Below are positions 20,634-30,353 of a stretch of 64,000 bases of DNA, piece after piece. The DNA lies in contig CANLUT010000002.1 in the NCBI GenBank assembly GCA_947494335.1, positions 310,001 through 374,000 on the forward strand, in the 5' to 3' direction. The notes below the pieces were generated by a model, which worked only from the letters and a program-made list of their open reading frames with translations, did no database searches and was not told the DNA's origin. A program made the position numbers and the translations under genes. The DNA comes from Oligoflexales bacterium. Its GTDB lineage: Bacteria; Bdellovibrionota_B; Oligoflexia; Oligoflexales; RGVZ01. Within the stretch, counting starts at the first letter, position 1. Every line of letters begins with the position of its first letter.

Positions 20634-21812
20634 TTATCTCGACAACTCAGACAGCCATGTCCACAAAGGTCTCAGTTTCGCAAGCGGACCCGATTCGCGT
20701 TCAAATCGTCGAACCGCCTCTTCCTCGTTTCTGAATCTCGCGTGAGCAAGAATTGCAAGCCAGCTTGAGTCAATACGGGTGGAGTTCGTCGTAACCTTCA
20801 TATCCAGAAAGGCCGCGGCCGATTTATTTGAAAGATTGCAGATAAAAGGAGATGAAACGCCGATCGCTTTCTCTGCAAAGCTCGAGAAACCAGTAAGCTG
20901 GGAGCCGCCTCCGCAGAACATAAGTCCACCATCAAGTGCTTTCGCGTAAATGGCAAAATGTTTTAGGCTAAGAGCGAAAAGCTCCGCGACTCGCGGACGA
21001 ATGAACTTTGAAAAATTTGAACTGCCGCCCTCCAGAGAGACCCCCACCTGCCTCTTGGTTAACTCTGCCTCGGCGGCCTCAACACCAAGACCGACGGCAA
21101 GGTCCTTGGTAATGTGGTGACTTCCAGCTCCGACAGAGAAAACTTGTTGCGCCGACCCACCGATAATCATCACGCCAGATGTAGTGCTGTGCCCGACGTC
21201 AATCAAAACAGCGTTTTCAATCCCAGGGCGCAGCGCGAAGACAGCCCGAAACAGTCCAAAAAAACCTGATCGGAATTCTGAGACTTCAAGACCAACAGAG
21301 TTCATACAGGAAATAATATCTGCCAGTAGGGTTTTCGGGTGAGTCGCCAGTAGAGCTTGAGCTCGGAGATGACGTCCTTGATGTCCAAACGATAAGGGGT
21401 CAATGCTCTTTTGATCAAGCCAAGCCTGAGTTAAAAGAACGTCAACAACTTCGTCAAGCTCGCTTGTACAGGAGTCAATAGCGGCGTCATGCAAGCTTTG
21501 ATAGTCCGTAGACCTATAGTGTCCGCTACAACGGTGTTCTATAGTCCTTCGGGTGATGCGTGTGTGGAGCGTGGGCACAGAAACGATGACGCGCAGGCCA
21601 TCCCCTGAGATATCAGCGGATTTCAAAAGCTGGCCGATCGACGCAGAAAAAGAGGATAGATCTGTTATTTTTCCTTTGGCTAAACCAAGACAAGGCGCCT
21701 CATAGGCCGACACTTCTAACTCGTCACTCTTCGTGACGAGCATGCGCAGCGTCCCGTGCCCGATGTCGATAAAGGCCAAGCGCTTGTCTTTTCTTGAAAG
21801 CCGGCCTGTCAT
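20634..21812 (-). CDS. ftsA: cell division protein FtsA
   Basis: FtsA is an actin-like ATPase that anchors FtsZ to the membrane. The 392-residue product has phosphate-1 motif FIDIGHGTLRMLV (residues 13-25), phosphate-2 LIDVGHSTTSGVMI, and the adenosine motif LMFCGGGSQLTGF. The SHS2/1C domain lies between. The C-terminus PLAKLRPLWTWLSELSR is an amphipathic helix, the membrane-targeting sequence of FtsA. The identity is supported by the ATGA overlap with ftsQ and by ftsZ downstream. Overall similarity to model FtsA looks low, and the phosphate-1 loop has His-Gly in place of the common Gly-Ser/Thr, so the protein is divergent. Confidence 0.9.
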   Translation of the reverse strand: MTGRLSRKDKRLAFIDIGHGTLRMLVTKSDELEVSAYEAPCLGLAKGKITDLSSFSASIGQLLKSADISGDGLRVIVSVPTLHTRITRRTIEHRCSGHYRSTDYQSLHDAAIDSCTSELDEVVDVLLTQAWLDQKSIDPLSFGHQGRHLRAQALLATHPKTLLADIISCMNSVGLEVSEFRSGFFGLFRAVFALRPGIENAVLIDVGHSTTSGVMIIGGSAQQVFSVGAGSHHITKDLAVGLGVEAAEAELTKRQVGVSLEGGSSNFSKFIRPRVAELFALSLKHFAIYAKALDGGLMFCGGGSQLTGFSSFAEKAIGVSSPFICNLSNKSAAAFLDMKVTTNSTRIDSSWLAILAHARFRNEEEAVRRFERESGPLAKLRPLWTWLSELSR

Positions 21813-22723
21813 AGCTTTTTTTCCTTTATAAAGGCTTTGCCTTCATAGTCGAGCTCGATGCGCGCGGCTACCGAGCCATCCTTCTTTAAGTTTTCAAGAA
21901 TTCCTCGCAGTTTTTTTAACTTGTAATCGAATGGCTTGATTCCCAGAACGACCTCCGTTCCGTCGGAAAGCGTGATGGAGTATCCGCGAAATTTCTGAAA
22001 ATTAATCTGGCGAAGCTCAATCATCGACTCATTTGATTTCTGCCAAACCTCCAAAGCGTCCGCAAGATGCCGGCGCTCATCGGTTGTTGTAAGAACGCGC
22101 ATGGAATCATCGACAGTTGGATTTTGGCGTTGATCGAATACGCCAGTCACGATAACCGCTGGGCTCGCGCCAGATGGGTTTCCAGAGCTGTCTGCGCTGT
22201 CTCCAAAGACAGTGGCATCCAAGGATAAGTATCTGTTCTTTGCTCCTGTATTAACTAAAAGCACGGGGCGCCGAAGCTGGGCCGAGAGTATAACCGTGTC
22301 TGCAACCGGACGAATGACTCTTACGTGGTCAACCATTCCTAAGGATTCAACAAGCTTGGAGAGCTTTTTCAACTCACCAGCGGCACCAGTTTTTAAAGCT
22401 CTGCCAGCAACCTTGTATACTTCCTTTTTGACGTCTTCGGGCAGCGGTAACCCACCGTCAGAAACAACTTCAATTTTCCATTCGGTTGGCGAAAGGACGA
22501 TCAGGGAGTTTACATAGGAAAGAACACCATTAATCTTGTCAAGCACCCTGATTGAAAGTGCGGCGATAACAACAAAAAACAGCACAGCGAGTAAAGACTT
22601 TGCTCCGAGCGACCACGAGAATGAAGTGTCGAGTAGGCCTTTTTTTCCAGCATTTTTAGAAATACGTTGTTTTTCGAGAACCGACCGTTTCTTTCCGCTC
22701 TTACGCTTTAGAAAACGAATCAT
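21809..22723 (-). CDS. ftsQ: cell division protein FtsQ/DivIB-type
   Basis: FtsQ is a bitopic protein that links early and late divisome parts. The 304-residue product has a basic cytoplasmic N-terminus (first 27 residues rich in Lys and Arg), one membrane helix at about residues 38-62 (SLLAVLFFVVIAALSIRVL), and a periplasmic POTRA-like domain (about 85-155) with the beta domain VDHVRVIRPVADTVILSAQLRRPVLLV. Its position between murC and ftsA, with a 4-bp overlap to ftsA, is canonical. The family is poorly conserved; name rests on topology, pattern and place. Missing ddl and murB upstream is discussed under findings. Confidence 0.85.
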   Translation of the reverse strand: MIRFLKRKSGKKRSVLEKQRISKNAGKKGLLDTSFSWSLGAKSLLAVLFFVVIAALSIRVLDKINGVLSYVNSLIVLSPTEWKIEVVSDGGLPLPEDVKKEVYKVAGRALKTGAAGELKKLSKLVESLGMVDHVRVIRPVADTVILSAQLRRPVLLVNTGAKNRYLSLDATVFGDSADSSGNPSGASPAVIVTGVFDQRQNPTVDDSMRVLTTTDERRHLADALEVWQKSNESMIELRQINFQKFRGYSITLSDGTEVVLGIKPFDYKLKKLRGILENLKKDGSVAARIELDYEGKAFIKEKKL

Positions 22724-22747
22724 ATGGTTCCTCTCAAAAATTATTAT

Positions 22748-24142
22748 CTAGAGATCCAGGGATAGAAGCCTCGCGACTTTCCATATATCGCCGGCCCCAA
22801 TCGTAACTACGACGTCATTTTTTGGGTCTAACATTGATGTTATCAATTCGGCGCAGCCTTTAAAAGTCGACTCAGAAAAAGTTTCGGCCCCTGAAACTCT
22901 GGCAATGTCTGAGGCGATGCGGGAGGCCTCAAACCCCTTTATGGGCGCCTCGCCAGATGCGTAAACGGGCAGAACTACAACCACAATGTCTCTACCCTTG
23001 AAGGATGCAATAAATTCACCGTAGAGGCTTGAAATTCTAGAAAATCTATGTGGCTGAAAGCAGGCGATAATTCTGCGTCCTGGGAAGGCCTCTTCAAGAC
23101 CCCTTATGCAACTTTGAATTTTCTGGGGATTATGGGCGTAATCATCAAATATAATTGCATTTGAGCTGCATGGATATCGTTGAAGCCTACGCTGGACACC
23201 TGGAAAGTTGCCGAGAGCGGTAGCAAGCATGGAAAGAGAGTGTCCGATAGTAAGTCCTACCCCAATAGCTGCCAACGCGTTGGACGTGTTGTGTTTGCCG
23301 GGCAGTGGCAATGTAAGTTCAGCGCGTTCTTCTTTAAAACTTATGGATGATCTGGCTGACAAGCCTGAGACAAGGTAGTTTTCGGCCCGCAAGTCAGCGT
23401 CGTTCGAAAGCCCATAGGATATTTTGAAGCCCCTGTAGTTAGCGGCCGCTACCGCGGTTGAGCCATGATCAGCAGAGAATACAATGCCTCCTCGAGTACT
23501 GGTCTGGCCTAAATATTTCTTAAAAGCTTCGTTAAGCCTATCAACCGTTTGGTAGTAGTCCATATGATCGGCATCAATATTGGTAACAACGGATACATGT
23601 GTTTCGTAGCGCAAAAAGGACCCGTCCGACTCATCGGCCTCAATGACTAACCAAGGACCAGAGCCGATGCGAACAGAATCTTCTCCTGAAGCAAATGGCG
23701 CTCCGATTATCCATGAGGGTTCATCGCCAATCTGCTTCAAAACATGCGCCACCATTGCAGATGTCGTTGATTTTCCATGGGTACCCGCCACCGAAATGGT
23801 CTGATAAAACCTACAAATAATTGCCAGTAACTCGCTTCGATGTAGGGTGCGTTTATCCGAATTTTTAGCTGCCATAAAAGCAGGATGACTAGGACCAATA
23901 GCGCTAGAATAAACGATCGTTTTTGCCAACAGCTGCCGCTCTTGATCCTCAGGTGTTCCTTCAATATGTAATGGAAAACTAGCCCCAATACCGTCAGCTT
24001 TGGAGTCACTTCCAGAAACTTGAATGCCGAGGCCCGCAACAAACTCGGCCAGAGGCCTCATGCCACTACCCGCAGCACCAATAAAATGAATTGGCGAAAT
24101 AGATGCCAGTTCTACTTTAAGATCGTCGCTTTTGTTCGTCAT
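22748..24142 (-). CDS. murC: UDP-N-acetylmuramate-L-alanine ligase MurC
   Basis: MurC adds L-Ala to UDP-MurNAc, the first of the Mur ligase steps in the cytoplasm. The 464-residue product has the N-terminal UDP motif IHFIGAAGSGMRPLAEF, Walker A AGTHGKSTTSAM at about 119-130, VTNIDADHMDYYQTVD and the third-domain FQPHRFSRISSLYGEF, all of which are MurC-specific. Family members often have GIGGxGM where this one has GAAGSGM. It overlaps ftsW by 26 bp, so the two are translationally linked. murG, which normally lies between ftsW and murC, is absent here. Confidence 0.95.
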   Translation of the reverse strand: MTNKSDDLKVELASISPIHFIGAAGSGMRPLAEFVAGLGIQVSGSDSKADGIGASFPLHIEGTPEDQERQLLAKTIVYSSAIGPSHPAFMAAKNSDKRTLHRSELLAIICRFYQTISVAGTHGKSTTSAMVAHVLKQIGDEPSWIIGAPFASGEDSVRIGSGPWLVIEADESDGSFLRYETHVSVVTNIDADHMDYYQTVDRLNEAFKKYLGQTSTRGGIVFSADHGSTAVAAANYRGFKISYGLSNDADLRAENYLVSGLSARSSISFKEERAELTLPLPGKHNTSNALAAIGVGLTIGHSLSMLATALGNFPGVQRRLQRYPCSSNAIIFDDYAHNPQKIQSCIRGLEEAFPGRRIIACFQPHRFSRISSLYGEFIASFKGRDIVVVVLPVYASGEAPIKGFEASRIASDIARVSGAETFSESTFKGCAELITSMLDPKNDVVVTIGAGDIWKVARLLSLDL

Positions 24143-25271
24143 GATCTTCGACCGTCAGTCGCCAAAGAAGAGCGGTCGCTACGAGACTCATCAGAAGACT
24201 GCTAGCTCCACTGCTGATAAATGGAAGTGGAATTCCCTTTGTAGGTAGCATTCCCATCGCGACGCACATGTTAATTGCCCCCTGAAACCCGATCATGGAG
24301 GTGAGTCCGAACGCAAGGTACATCCTAAACGGGTGGGCCTGCAAGAAGGCAATGCGAAAGCCAAGAAAGCAGTAGTACGCAAACGCAAGGCAAATGAATG
24401 TCACTCCGAGAAATCCAAGCTCCTCTGCCAGCACGGCCAAAATAAAGTCCGTGTGAGCTTCCGGAAGGAAGAAAAGCTTCTGCCGGCTTTCTCCTAGCCC
24501 GGACCCCATAAGCCCGCCATTTTGAAACGCCAAGTAGGACTGAATAATTTGAAATCCGCCGCCTTTGATTTGAGCCCAAGGATCCAAGAAACTTGTGAGC
24601 CGTGCTAGACGGTAAGGTGCAACTAAAATAGCAGCAACGACTGCGGCCAAAGCTGCAAAAAAAGCACCGATAATGAGGCGAAAGTCTAATCCTGCGACAA
24701 AAAGCATTCCAACCATGACGGTGCCCATCAGAACTGTAGAGCCGAAATCTGGCTGTTTCATCATGAATAGAGCAAACAGACCAAACACAAAAACATTCGG
24801 CAAAACGCCCGACTTGAATGAATTTATATTGAAACCTTTTCGCGAAAGATTTTTAGCCAAGAAAAAAACTAGGGCTAATTTGGCACATTCAGATGTTTGA
24901 AATCTAAAGCCGGCCAGTGAGATCCAACGGGCCGCACCGCCGCCGGTCTTATAAACGCCGGGCACAAAAATTAATGCTAACAAAATAAGTGAACCCACTA
25001 GCAAAGGAAGAGTCATGCGCTCTATGAATCGCATAGGCACCTTTGCGATCAAAGCTACTGACGCAAATCCAGCCAGCGCAACGGCTCCTTGCTTGCGAAT
25101 GAAGAAGAACGCATCATTAAACTGCTGTTCGCCCTTCAGAGCGCTGGCCGCATAGACCATGATCAATCCAGACATAACGAGCAAAAGTGTGGTGGCAAAT
25201 AGAAGTTGTCCAGCGCTTTGAAGTTTATTCACTTCGCAAGTGGTCGAGCTTGGTTTGGCTACACTAAGCAT
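24117..25271 (-). CDS. ftsW: lipid II polymerase FtsW (SEDS)
   Basis: FtsW is a SEDS-family membrane glycosyltransferase that polymerises lipid II at the septum with FtsI. The 384-residue product has about ten membrane helices, the SEDS stretch LFFLPEAHTDFILAVLAEELGFLG with its catalytic-type Asp, and the C-terminal GLTSMIGFQGAINMCVAMGM followed by LPTKGIPLPFISSGASSLLM, both typical. The ATG at 25271 is preceded by AAGGAG at 9 bp; a TTG at 25280 abuts the same site and is unlikely. The gene follows murE::murD after 35 bp and overlaps murC. Could be RodA in principle, but the dcw context favours FtsW. Confidence 0.93.
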   Translation of the reverse strand: MLSVAKPSSTTCEVNKLQSAGQLLFATTLLLVMSGLIMVYAASALKGEQQFNDAFFFIRKQGAVALAGFASVALIAKVPMRFIERMTLPLLVGSLILLALIFVPGVYKTGGGAARWISLAGFRFQTSECAKLALVFFLAKNLSRKGFNINSFKSGVLPNVFVFGLFALFMMKQPDFGSTVLMGTVMVGMLFVAGLDFRLIIGAFFAALAAVVAAILVAPYRLARLTSFLDPWAQIKGGGFQIIQSYLAFQNGGLMGSGLGESRQKLFFLPEAHTDFILAVLAEELGFLGVTFICLAFAYYCFLGFRIAFLQAHPFRMYLAFGLTSMIGFQGAINMCVAMGMLPTKGIPLPFISSGASSLLMSLVATALLWRLTVEDHDEQKRRS

Positions 25272-25306
25272 ACTTGGCAACTCCTTCTGCCATTATACAG
25301 AATTCT

Positions 25307-28162
25307 CTACACATGTGCATGGTCTGCAACCATTTGTGTGAAGACAGCGCCGCGATGCTCGAAGTTTCTAAACTCGTCAAAACTCGCACAGCCAGGACTA
25401 AAGATGACGTCAAGATTATGATGTTTCGCCAGATTTAGTGCGCGCAAGACGGCCGGAGCCATTTTGTCGAATGATTCGACCGGAACCCCGCTTGGGGACT
25501 GATCAGCGATGATTCGACCGGAGTGTCCGAATGTAATCAAAGTGGCGATCCTATCCTTAACCTGGCTAAGGTCATCGTATGGCTCACCCTTTCCTTGGCC
25601 GCCCATCATAAGGATGACTGGGCGTTTTGCCATGCTCATGGCGGCCAAGGTGCTCTCTAGATTTGTCGATTTACTGTCGTTTATGATTGATCGCTGACCA
25701 TCTTCAAAAACAACCTCGCATCGATATGGTAATCCCTTGTATTGACGCAAAATTGGCATGAGCTCTTGTGGTGAACTACCCATCACGTGGCTTGCTAGAA
25801 TGACTGATGCGAAAGCATTAAACTGGTTGTGCTCTCCCTGGATTCCTAGGTGGTTAAATTGAAGTTGCCACCCACCAAACTCCAACTGTCCCCCGATGAT
25901 CTCCGCAAATTCGCAACCGGATGGCGCATCGATGATGTGGTTATTTTTGCGGACAATAATTGTACGGCAGCTAGGCCAAAGCGAGCCTTCTCGGAGCGCA
26001 AATTCTGCAACATCTTGCGCCAACACCAGTACGGATGACGGCTCTAACCACTTCGTGAGCCGCCACTTGGCAGCGAAATAGCCGGACATGGTCTTGTGTC
26101 TCGTCAGGTGATCTGCCGAGAAGCTTGTGATCGCAGCCGCGCTTGTTGGCCAGACAGAGCTGCCATCTAGCTGGTAACTTGATAGTTCCACCACGCAGAC
26201 GTGGCGGTCAGGCTTTCTCCAAATAGGAATCGATGATGGTGGTATGCCGATATTTCCGCAGGCATCAGCATCGATTCCTTTACTGCGCAAAATAAATTCA
26301 ATCATAGAGACGGTAGTCGACTTGCCATTTGTTCCAGTGACTCCGATGATTGACCCGCGGTAGCGGTCAAGACCCAAGTCGATTTCAGAAATTATTTCCT
26401 TGTTGTTTTCAGCGGCCGCCACCAGTATCGGATGCTCTCTAGAAAACCCTGGACTGCTAACAACTAGATCCACATTAGACCACGGGATATCTTCAGCCGT
26501 GACAACTGAAGTTAAGTCTTTGAGATATTCAGGAATCTGAATTGGTTTGTCGTCGTAAAGATAAACCTTCTCCTTTGCCTGACTCAGCAATTTTGCCGCA
26601 GCAAAACCGGTGACCCCTGCTCCCACCACAAGCCAACTTTTTGCCTCCTCAAGAACGGTAAGTGCCTCTTTTTGATCGCTGAAAGGAAACGATTTTGAGC
26701 CGATGATCTGATATGGTTCATGCCCTTTTCCAGCGATCAAAATTGGTGTTTGTGCTGTGCCTCCAGTAATGGATTGTCTAATGGCAACCCGGCGGTCGAT
26801 AATCGAGTCGACGTTAGACTTGTCCGCTATACCTGTCAGAATGTCCTCAATGATCGTCGCCGGATCCTCGGATCTTGGGTTGTCGCTAGTGATGGTGACC
26901 TTTGATGATAATCTTGCAGCGATGTCACCCATGATCGGGCGCTTGGTTTTGTCCCGGTCACCCCCGCATCCGAAAACGGTAATGATCGACTTCGGGGTAG
27001 AAGATAGGTTGGCAATACTTTTTTCAAGAGCGTCAGGCGTGTGGGCATAATCTACATAAACGGATGGGCGCCACGGTTTTTGCGACGTACGTACAAGCTC
27101 TAATCGCCCTGGAACTGGTTTTATTTGAGATAGGCCGATTCTTTGACTAATGATCGAAAGCTTTGAATTAAGTAATTGTGTGGCGAGTACCAAGCCAGCT
27201 GAGAAGTTTTCACAAAAGACATCTCCGACCATTGGTAATGTCAAAGTGTTTGACATGTCGTCAGCGCTCTCGACGGCTACGCGCGAAAAACCTTGTTTGA
27301 AATTCGAATCTGAGCGCACGCGAAAGTCCGCGCGTGTTGAATAGTGACCATAAGAAAGATAGCCGTGCGGCAACCGAGTCATTTCCATTTTGGCTGCGGG
27401 CCATTCGAGAACCTGTTGGTGTACTAAAGGGATGCCGCCGTCTTTGAGGTGCCTAGAAAAAAGTAAGAGTTTAGCGCTCAGGTACTCATCCATAGAGGAG
27501 TGAAAATCAAGGTGGTCCTGGCTAAAACTGGTAAAGGCGCAGGCATCGAACATGATTGGCCAAACCTTGCCTTGCGCCAAGCTATGACTGGATACTTCCA
27601 TCACCACGTGCGTTAAGCCTTTTGTGACAAATGACGCAAGCATTGGATACAACACATCTGGGTCTGGTGTTGTGTGCGCACTTTCTATGTGCTCTTCTCC
27701 AGCAAAAAACCCAAGGGTTCCGATGCTTCCTGATTTTATCCCAAGTCCCGTGAAAATTTCTCGAAGCAACCATGTTGTGCTTGTTTTGCCATTTGTTCCT
27801 GTAATCCCAACCATAATGAGTTTATTGGCGGGGTGATCTGCGAAGAAAGATGCCAAAGTGGCCCATGCTCCGCGCGTAGATTTAACCTTTATAATGCTCG
27901 TATTAGCAAGCGGTGGAACGTCGACGGCCCTTTCAACGATCAAAAGGGAGGATTTTTCGGCGACGTCTTGAAGTAGGGCGTGGCCGTCGTTTTTCGCGCC
28001 TTTTATGGCGCAGAAAATATCATCCTTCGTAACACGTCGGGAGTCTGCGGCTACTCCCGAATAAAGCGGTCGCCCGCCCACTTTGGATAGAGTTTCTGGC
28101 TCAAGGCCGACACTATCAAGCTCACGAAAAATTTGATCAAAATCTGCGCGAAGGTTTTTCAT
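25307..28162 (-). CDS. murE-murD: MurE-MurD fusion protein (two Mur ligases in one chain)
   Basis: One 951-codon frame joins two full Mur ligases. The MurE half (about 1-505) adds the third peptide residue: Walker A GTNGKTSTT at 122-130, carbamylated-Lys candidate K231 in YLSAKLLLF, DNPR at 427-430, the signature of meso-diaminopimelate ligases, and GKGHEPYQ. The MurD half (about 510-951) adds D-Glu to UDP-MurNAc-L-Ala: dinucleotide-like LVVGAGVTGFAAA at 511-523, Walker A GTNGKSTT at 610-617, carbamylated-Lys candidate K699, SKSTN at 830-834 and SPGCASFDEFRNFEHRG at 922-938. There is practically no linker. The chain order is reversed with respect to the pathway (MurD acts first). It overlaps ftsI by 26 bp. 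murF and mraY, normally between murE and murD, are missing. Confidence 0.95.
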   Translation of the reverse strand: MKNLRADFDQIFRELDSVGLEPETLSKVGGRPLYSGVAADSRRVTKDDIFCAIKGAKNDGHALLQDVAEKSSLLIVERAVDVPPLANTSIIKVKSTRGAWATLASFFADHPANKLIMVGITGTNGKTSTTWLLREIFTGLGIKSGSIGTLGFFAGEEHIESAHTTPDPDVLYPMLASFVTKGLTHVVMEVSSHSLAQGKVWPIMFDACAFTSFSQDHLDFHSSMDEYLSAKLLLFSRHLKDGGIPLVHQQVLEWPAAKMEMTRLPHGYLSYGHYSTRADFRVRSDSNFKQGFSRVAVESADDMSNTLTLPMVGDVFCENFSAGLVLATQLLNSKLSIISQRIGLSQIKPVPGRLELVRTSQKPWRPSVYVDYAHTPDALEKSIANLSSTPKSIITVFGCGGDRDKTKRPIMGDIAARLSSKVTITSDNPRSEDPATIIEDILTGIADKSNVDSIIDRRVAIRQSITGGTAQTPILIAGKGHEPYQIIGSKSFPFSDQKEALTVLEEAKSWLVVGAGVTGFAAAKLLSQAKEKVYLYDDKPIQIPEYLKDLTSVVTAEDIPWSNVDLVVSSPGFSREHPILVAAAENNKEIISEIDLGLDRYRGSIIGVTGTNGKSTTVSMIEFILRSKGIDADACGNIGIPPSSIPIWRKPDRHVCVVELSSYQLDGSSVWPTSAAAITSFSADHLTRHKTMSGYFAAKWRLTKWLEPSSVLVLAQDVAEFALREGSLWPSCRTIIVRKNNHIIDAPSGCEFAEIIGGQLEFGGWQLQFNHLGIQGEHNQFNAFASVILASHVMGSSPQELMPILRQYKGLPYRCEVVFEDGQRSIINDSKSTNLESTLAAMSMAKRPVILMMGGQGKGEPYDDLSQVKDRIATLITFGHSGRIIADQSPSGVPVESFDKMAPAVLRALNLAKHHNLDVIFSPGCASFDEFRNFEHRGAVFTQMVADHAHV

Positions 28163-30017
28163 TTGACTCGTTAGCTGGCGTTGGCTTTGCAGTGGAGACT
28201 TTCGCTGCCTGTGCCTGCGAGGTTATCTTAGTTGGCTTTTTATCGGGCGCTACATTTAAATATCTTAAACTTCTTTCCGCAATATCTGCGAATACGGGTG
28301 CCGCCCAGAGACCGCCATAAGCCGGCTTTACTCCTGGCTCATCGATGATGACGAAAATTGTCAGGTAAGGATCTGCAACAGGTGCAAATCCAGCAAAGCT
28401 GGCAATACGTTTGTCTGGTGAATAAGCTTTTAAGACTGGATCAACTTTTTCGGCGGTTCCGGTTTTTCCCCCAGTTGTGTAGTCATCAGTGGCAGCCTTC
28501 GAAGCGGTTCCTTTTTTGTCGGTGACGACACGCGCCAGGATGTCTCTCATTTGTCGAGCGTGATCAATTGATAGAACATGGGCACTTGCTTCGGGCGTTG
28601 CAGCGTATACGATTTCACCGCTTGGACTTGTGATGCGATCCACTAAGATTGGACGCATTAGATTGCCCCCATTGGCTAATGCGCCGTATGCCATGGCAAT
28701 TTCGATTCCAGTGGTTGTAAATCCCTGTCCAAATGCCACATTTGCAAATCTAATCGGCTTCCAGGACCCTGGCTTTGCAATGCTTCCTCGCATGGTAGGA
28801 GGGAAAAACTCAGAAATTGAGATGCCACCGGCGAAACCAAATTTTTGTAAAATGTCGTAGAGACCTTGCTTGCCAAGCCGCTCTGCGATTTTAAAAGTAC
28901 ATATATTGCTCGACCTGACGAGCGTTTCGACGGTAGACAGCATCGGTGCCGGGTGGTCGTCCCGGAAAACAACGCCGCCCGCTCGATATACACCATTTTC
29001 GCAATTATGAAGTTCATGGGGGGATGTTTTTTTCATCTCCAGGGCTCCGGCTACGACAAATGGCTTAATGATCGATCCGGGTTCAAAGAGATCTAGGAGC
29101 GCATAATTTCTGGTGTGTTCCGTTTTAGCTTTACTAATCTGATTGGGATCAAATGTCGGATAGTTTGCTAGAGCAAGGATTTTTCCGGTGTGAGGATCGG
29201 TTACAACCGCAAATCCGCTTTTAGCTCGTGCAGCAATTACGCCAGAGGTTAAAGCCTCTTCAGTGATTTCCTGGATGGCGTGATCAATGCTGAGTTGAAT
29301 CGTATGACCGGGAAGATCCGGTGCAGCCATATCACTCGAATATAGAATAGTTCTTCCTCTGGCGTCCTTTGAAGGACTGACAGCGGAGGTTTTACCGGCT
29401 AGGAGTTGCTGGAATTGGCGCTCAATCCCAAGCAAACCCTGATTTTCACTGCCGACAGCTCCGAGTAGATGGGCGGCCGTTGACTGCAGAGGGTAGAGGC
29501 GGGTGGCCTCATTGACAAGATAGAGCCCCTTCAGCTCCAGCCCTTCTACCTTTTGCGCCACGGCAGGGTCGATTTTTCGTTTAAGCCATGCAAAATACGC
29601 GTCCTTGGAAGCGACGTCTTTTATTTTTTCGCGAGGTAGATCAAGAAGTAGTGCCAGTTGTTTCATTTGTTGGGCATTTGGCCTGAACACGCGCGGGTTT
29701 ATGGCGACGGATGGTTTTTTTACACTTATGGCCAGGGGGTGGCTGTTGCGATCTAGAACCGGGCCTCGGTAAGGGGCTAGCTCTAGATGTTGCTCATATT
29801 GACGGGCCGCTATGCGTCGAAGCGCTTCCGCGGATGGGGGAAATAACTGAATAATTGCAGCGCGCCCAATCAAAACACCGAAGATACCAAGTAAAATTAA
29901 CGCAAGAAAAGATGCCCTCGTTATATCAAACCCTCCCGGGGACTCTTTTGTCTCAAAGGATTTTTTGAGGAGTTTTTGCAGTTTTGCCAAACTGTACCTA
30001 GACCCATTTGCAGTCAC
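28137..30017 (-). CDS. ftsI: septal peptidoglycan transpeptidase FtsI (PBP3)
   Basis: FtsI is the class B penicillin-binding protein that crosslinks septal wall. The 626-residue product has a cytoplasmic basic start, one membrane helix at about residues 34-56, a pedestal domain, and the transpeptidase domain with SIIK at 315-318 (active-site Ser; consensus S-x-x-K), SSN at 369-371 and KTGTAEK from 518. After the domain is an Ala/Lys/Pro-rich tail of about 40 residues. ATGA overlap with ftsL and 26-bp overlap with murE show tight coupling. FtsW is its expected polymerase partner. Confidence 0.96.
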   Translation of the reverse strand: MTANGSRYSLAKLQKLLKKSFETKESPGGFDITRASFLALILLGIFGVLIGRAAIIQLFPPSAEALRRIAARQYEQHLELAPYRGPVLDRNSHPLAISVKKPSVAINPRVFRPNAQQMKQLALLLDLPREKIKDVASKDAYFAWLKRKIDPAVAQKVEGLELKGLYLVNEATRLYPLQSTAAHLLGAVGSENQGLLGIERQFQQLLAGKTSAVSPSKDARGRTILYSSDMAAPDLPGHTIQLSIDHAIQEITEEALTSGVIAARAKSGFAVVTDPHTGKILALANYPTFDPNQISKAKTEHTRNYALLDLFEPGSIIKPFVVAGALEMKKTSPHELHNCENGVYRAGGVVFRDDHPAPMLSTVETLVRSSNICTFKIAERLGKQGLYDILQKFGFAGGISISEFFPPTMRGSIAKPGSWKPIRFANVAFGQGFTTTGIEIAMAYGALANGGNLMRPILVDRITSPSGEIVYAATPEASAHVLSIDHARQMRDILARVVTDKKGTASKAATDDYTTGGKTGTAEKVDPVLKAYSPDKRIASFAGFAPVADPYLTIFVIIDEPGVKPAYGGLWAAPVFADIAERSLRYLNVAPDKKPTKITSQAQAAKVSTAKPTPANESNEKPSRRF

Positions 30018-30286
30018 TGCCGTGTCGCTCCGGATTCACTGTTACTCGTCTTTGCTGGCTTTATTGCTGATTGAGCTAAATCCTCAAGTTTTTTCTTTGT
30101 GGTCAGACGCGCTAGTTCACCGCGTAGCTCGCTTCGCTCTTCAAGGAGTTTGCCCTCGCGGGTCTTTAGTTGACCCAGGTCGTAGGCGACTCCCGTTGTA
30201 ACACTGCGAAAGTGTACGCGGGCGAATGCCGACATAGAAAGAACAAAGGTCCAAAGAATTGCTAAGCGAATAGTTAAGGTTCGCAT
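30014..30286 (-). CDS. ftsL: cell division protein FtsL-like
   Basis: FtsL is a small bitopic divisome protein that forms a coiled coil with FtsB and activates FtsWI. From ATG at 30286 the product has 90 residues: one membrane helix at residues 3-20, then a heptad-like charged helix (LKTREGKLLEERSELRGELARLTTKKKLEDLA) ending in the family's (L)xTxxxxExxA-like tail. A run GGGGGG three bases before the ATG may serve as the ribosome site; an in-frame TTG at 30310 is less likely. Identity is based on size, topology, coiled coil and its place between rsmH and ftsI; the sequence itself is weakly conserved. Confidence 0.8.
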   Translation of the reverse strand: MRTLTIRLAILWTFVLSMSAFARVHFRSVTTGVAYDLGQLKTREGKLLEERSELRGELARLTTKKKLEDLAQSAIKPAKTSNSESGATRQ

Positions 30287-30353
30287 AGACCCCCCAGAAA
30301 AATGTGCCAATCAATGTAATTTTTAAATCTCTCAAAACCATTATACGCATTTA

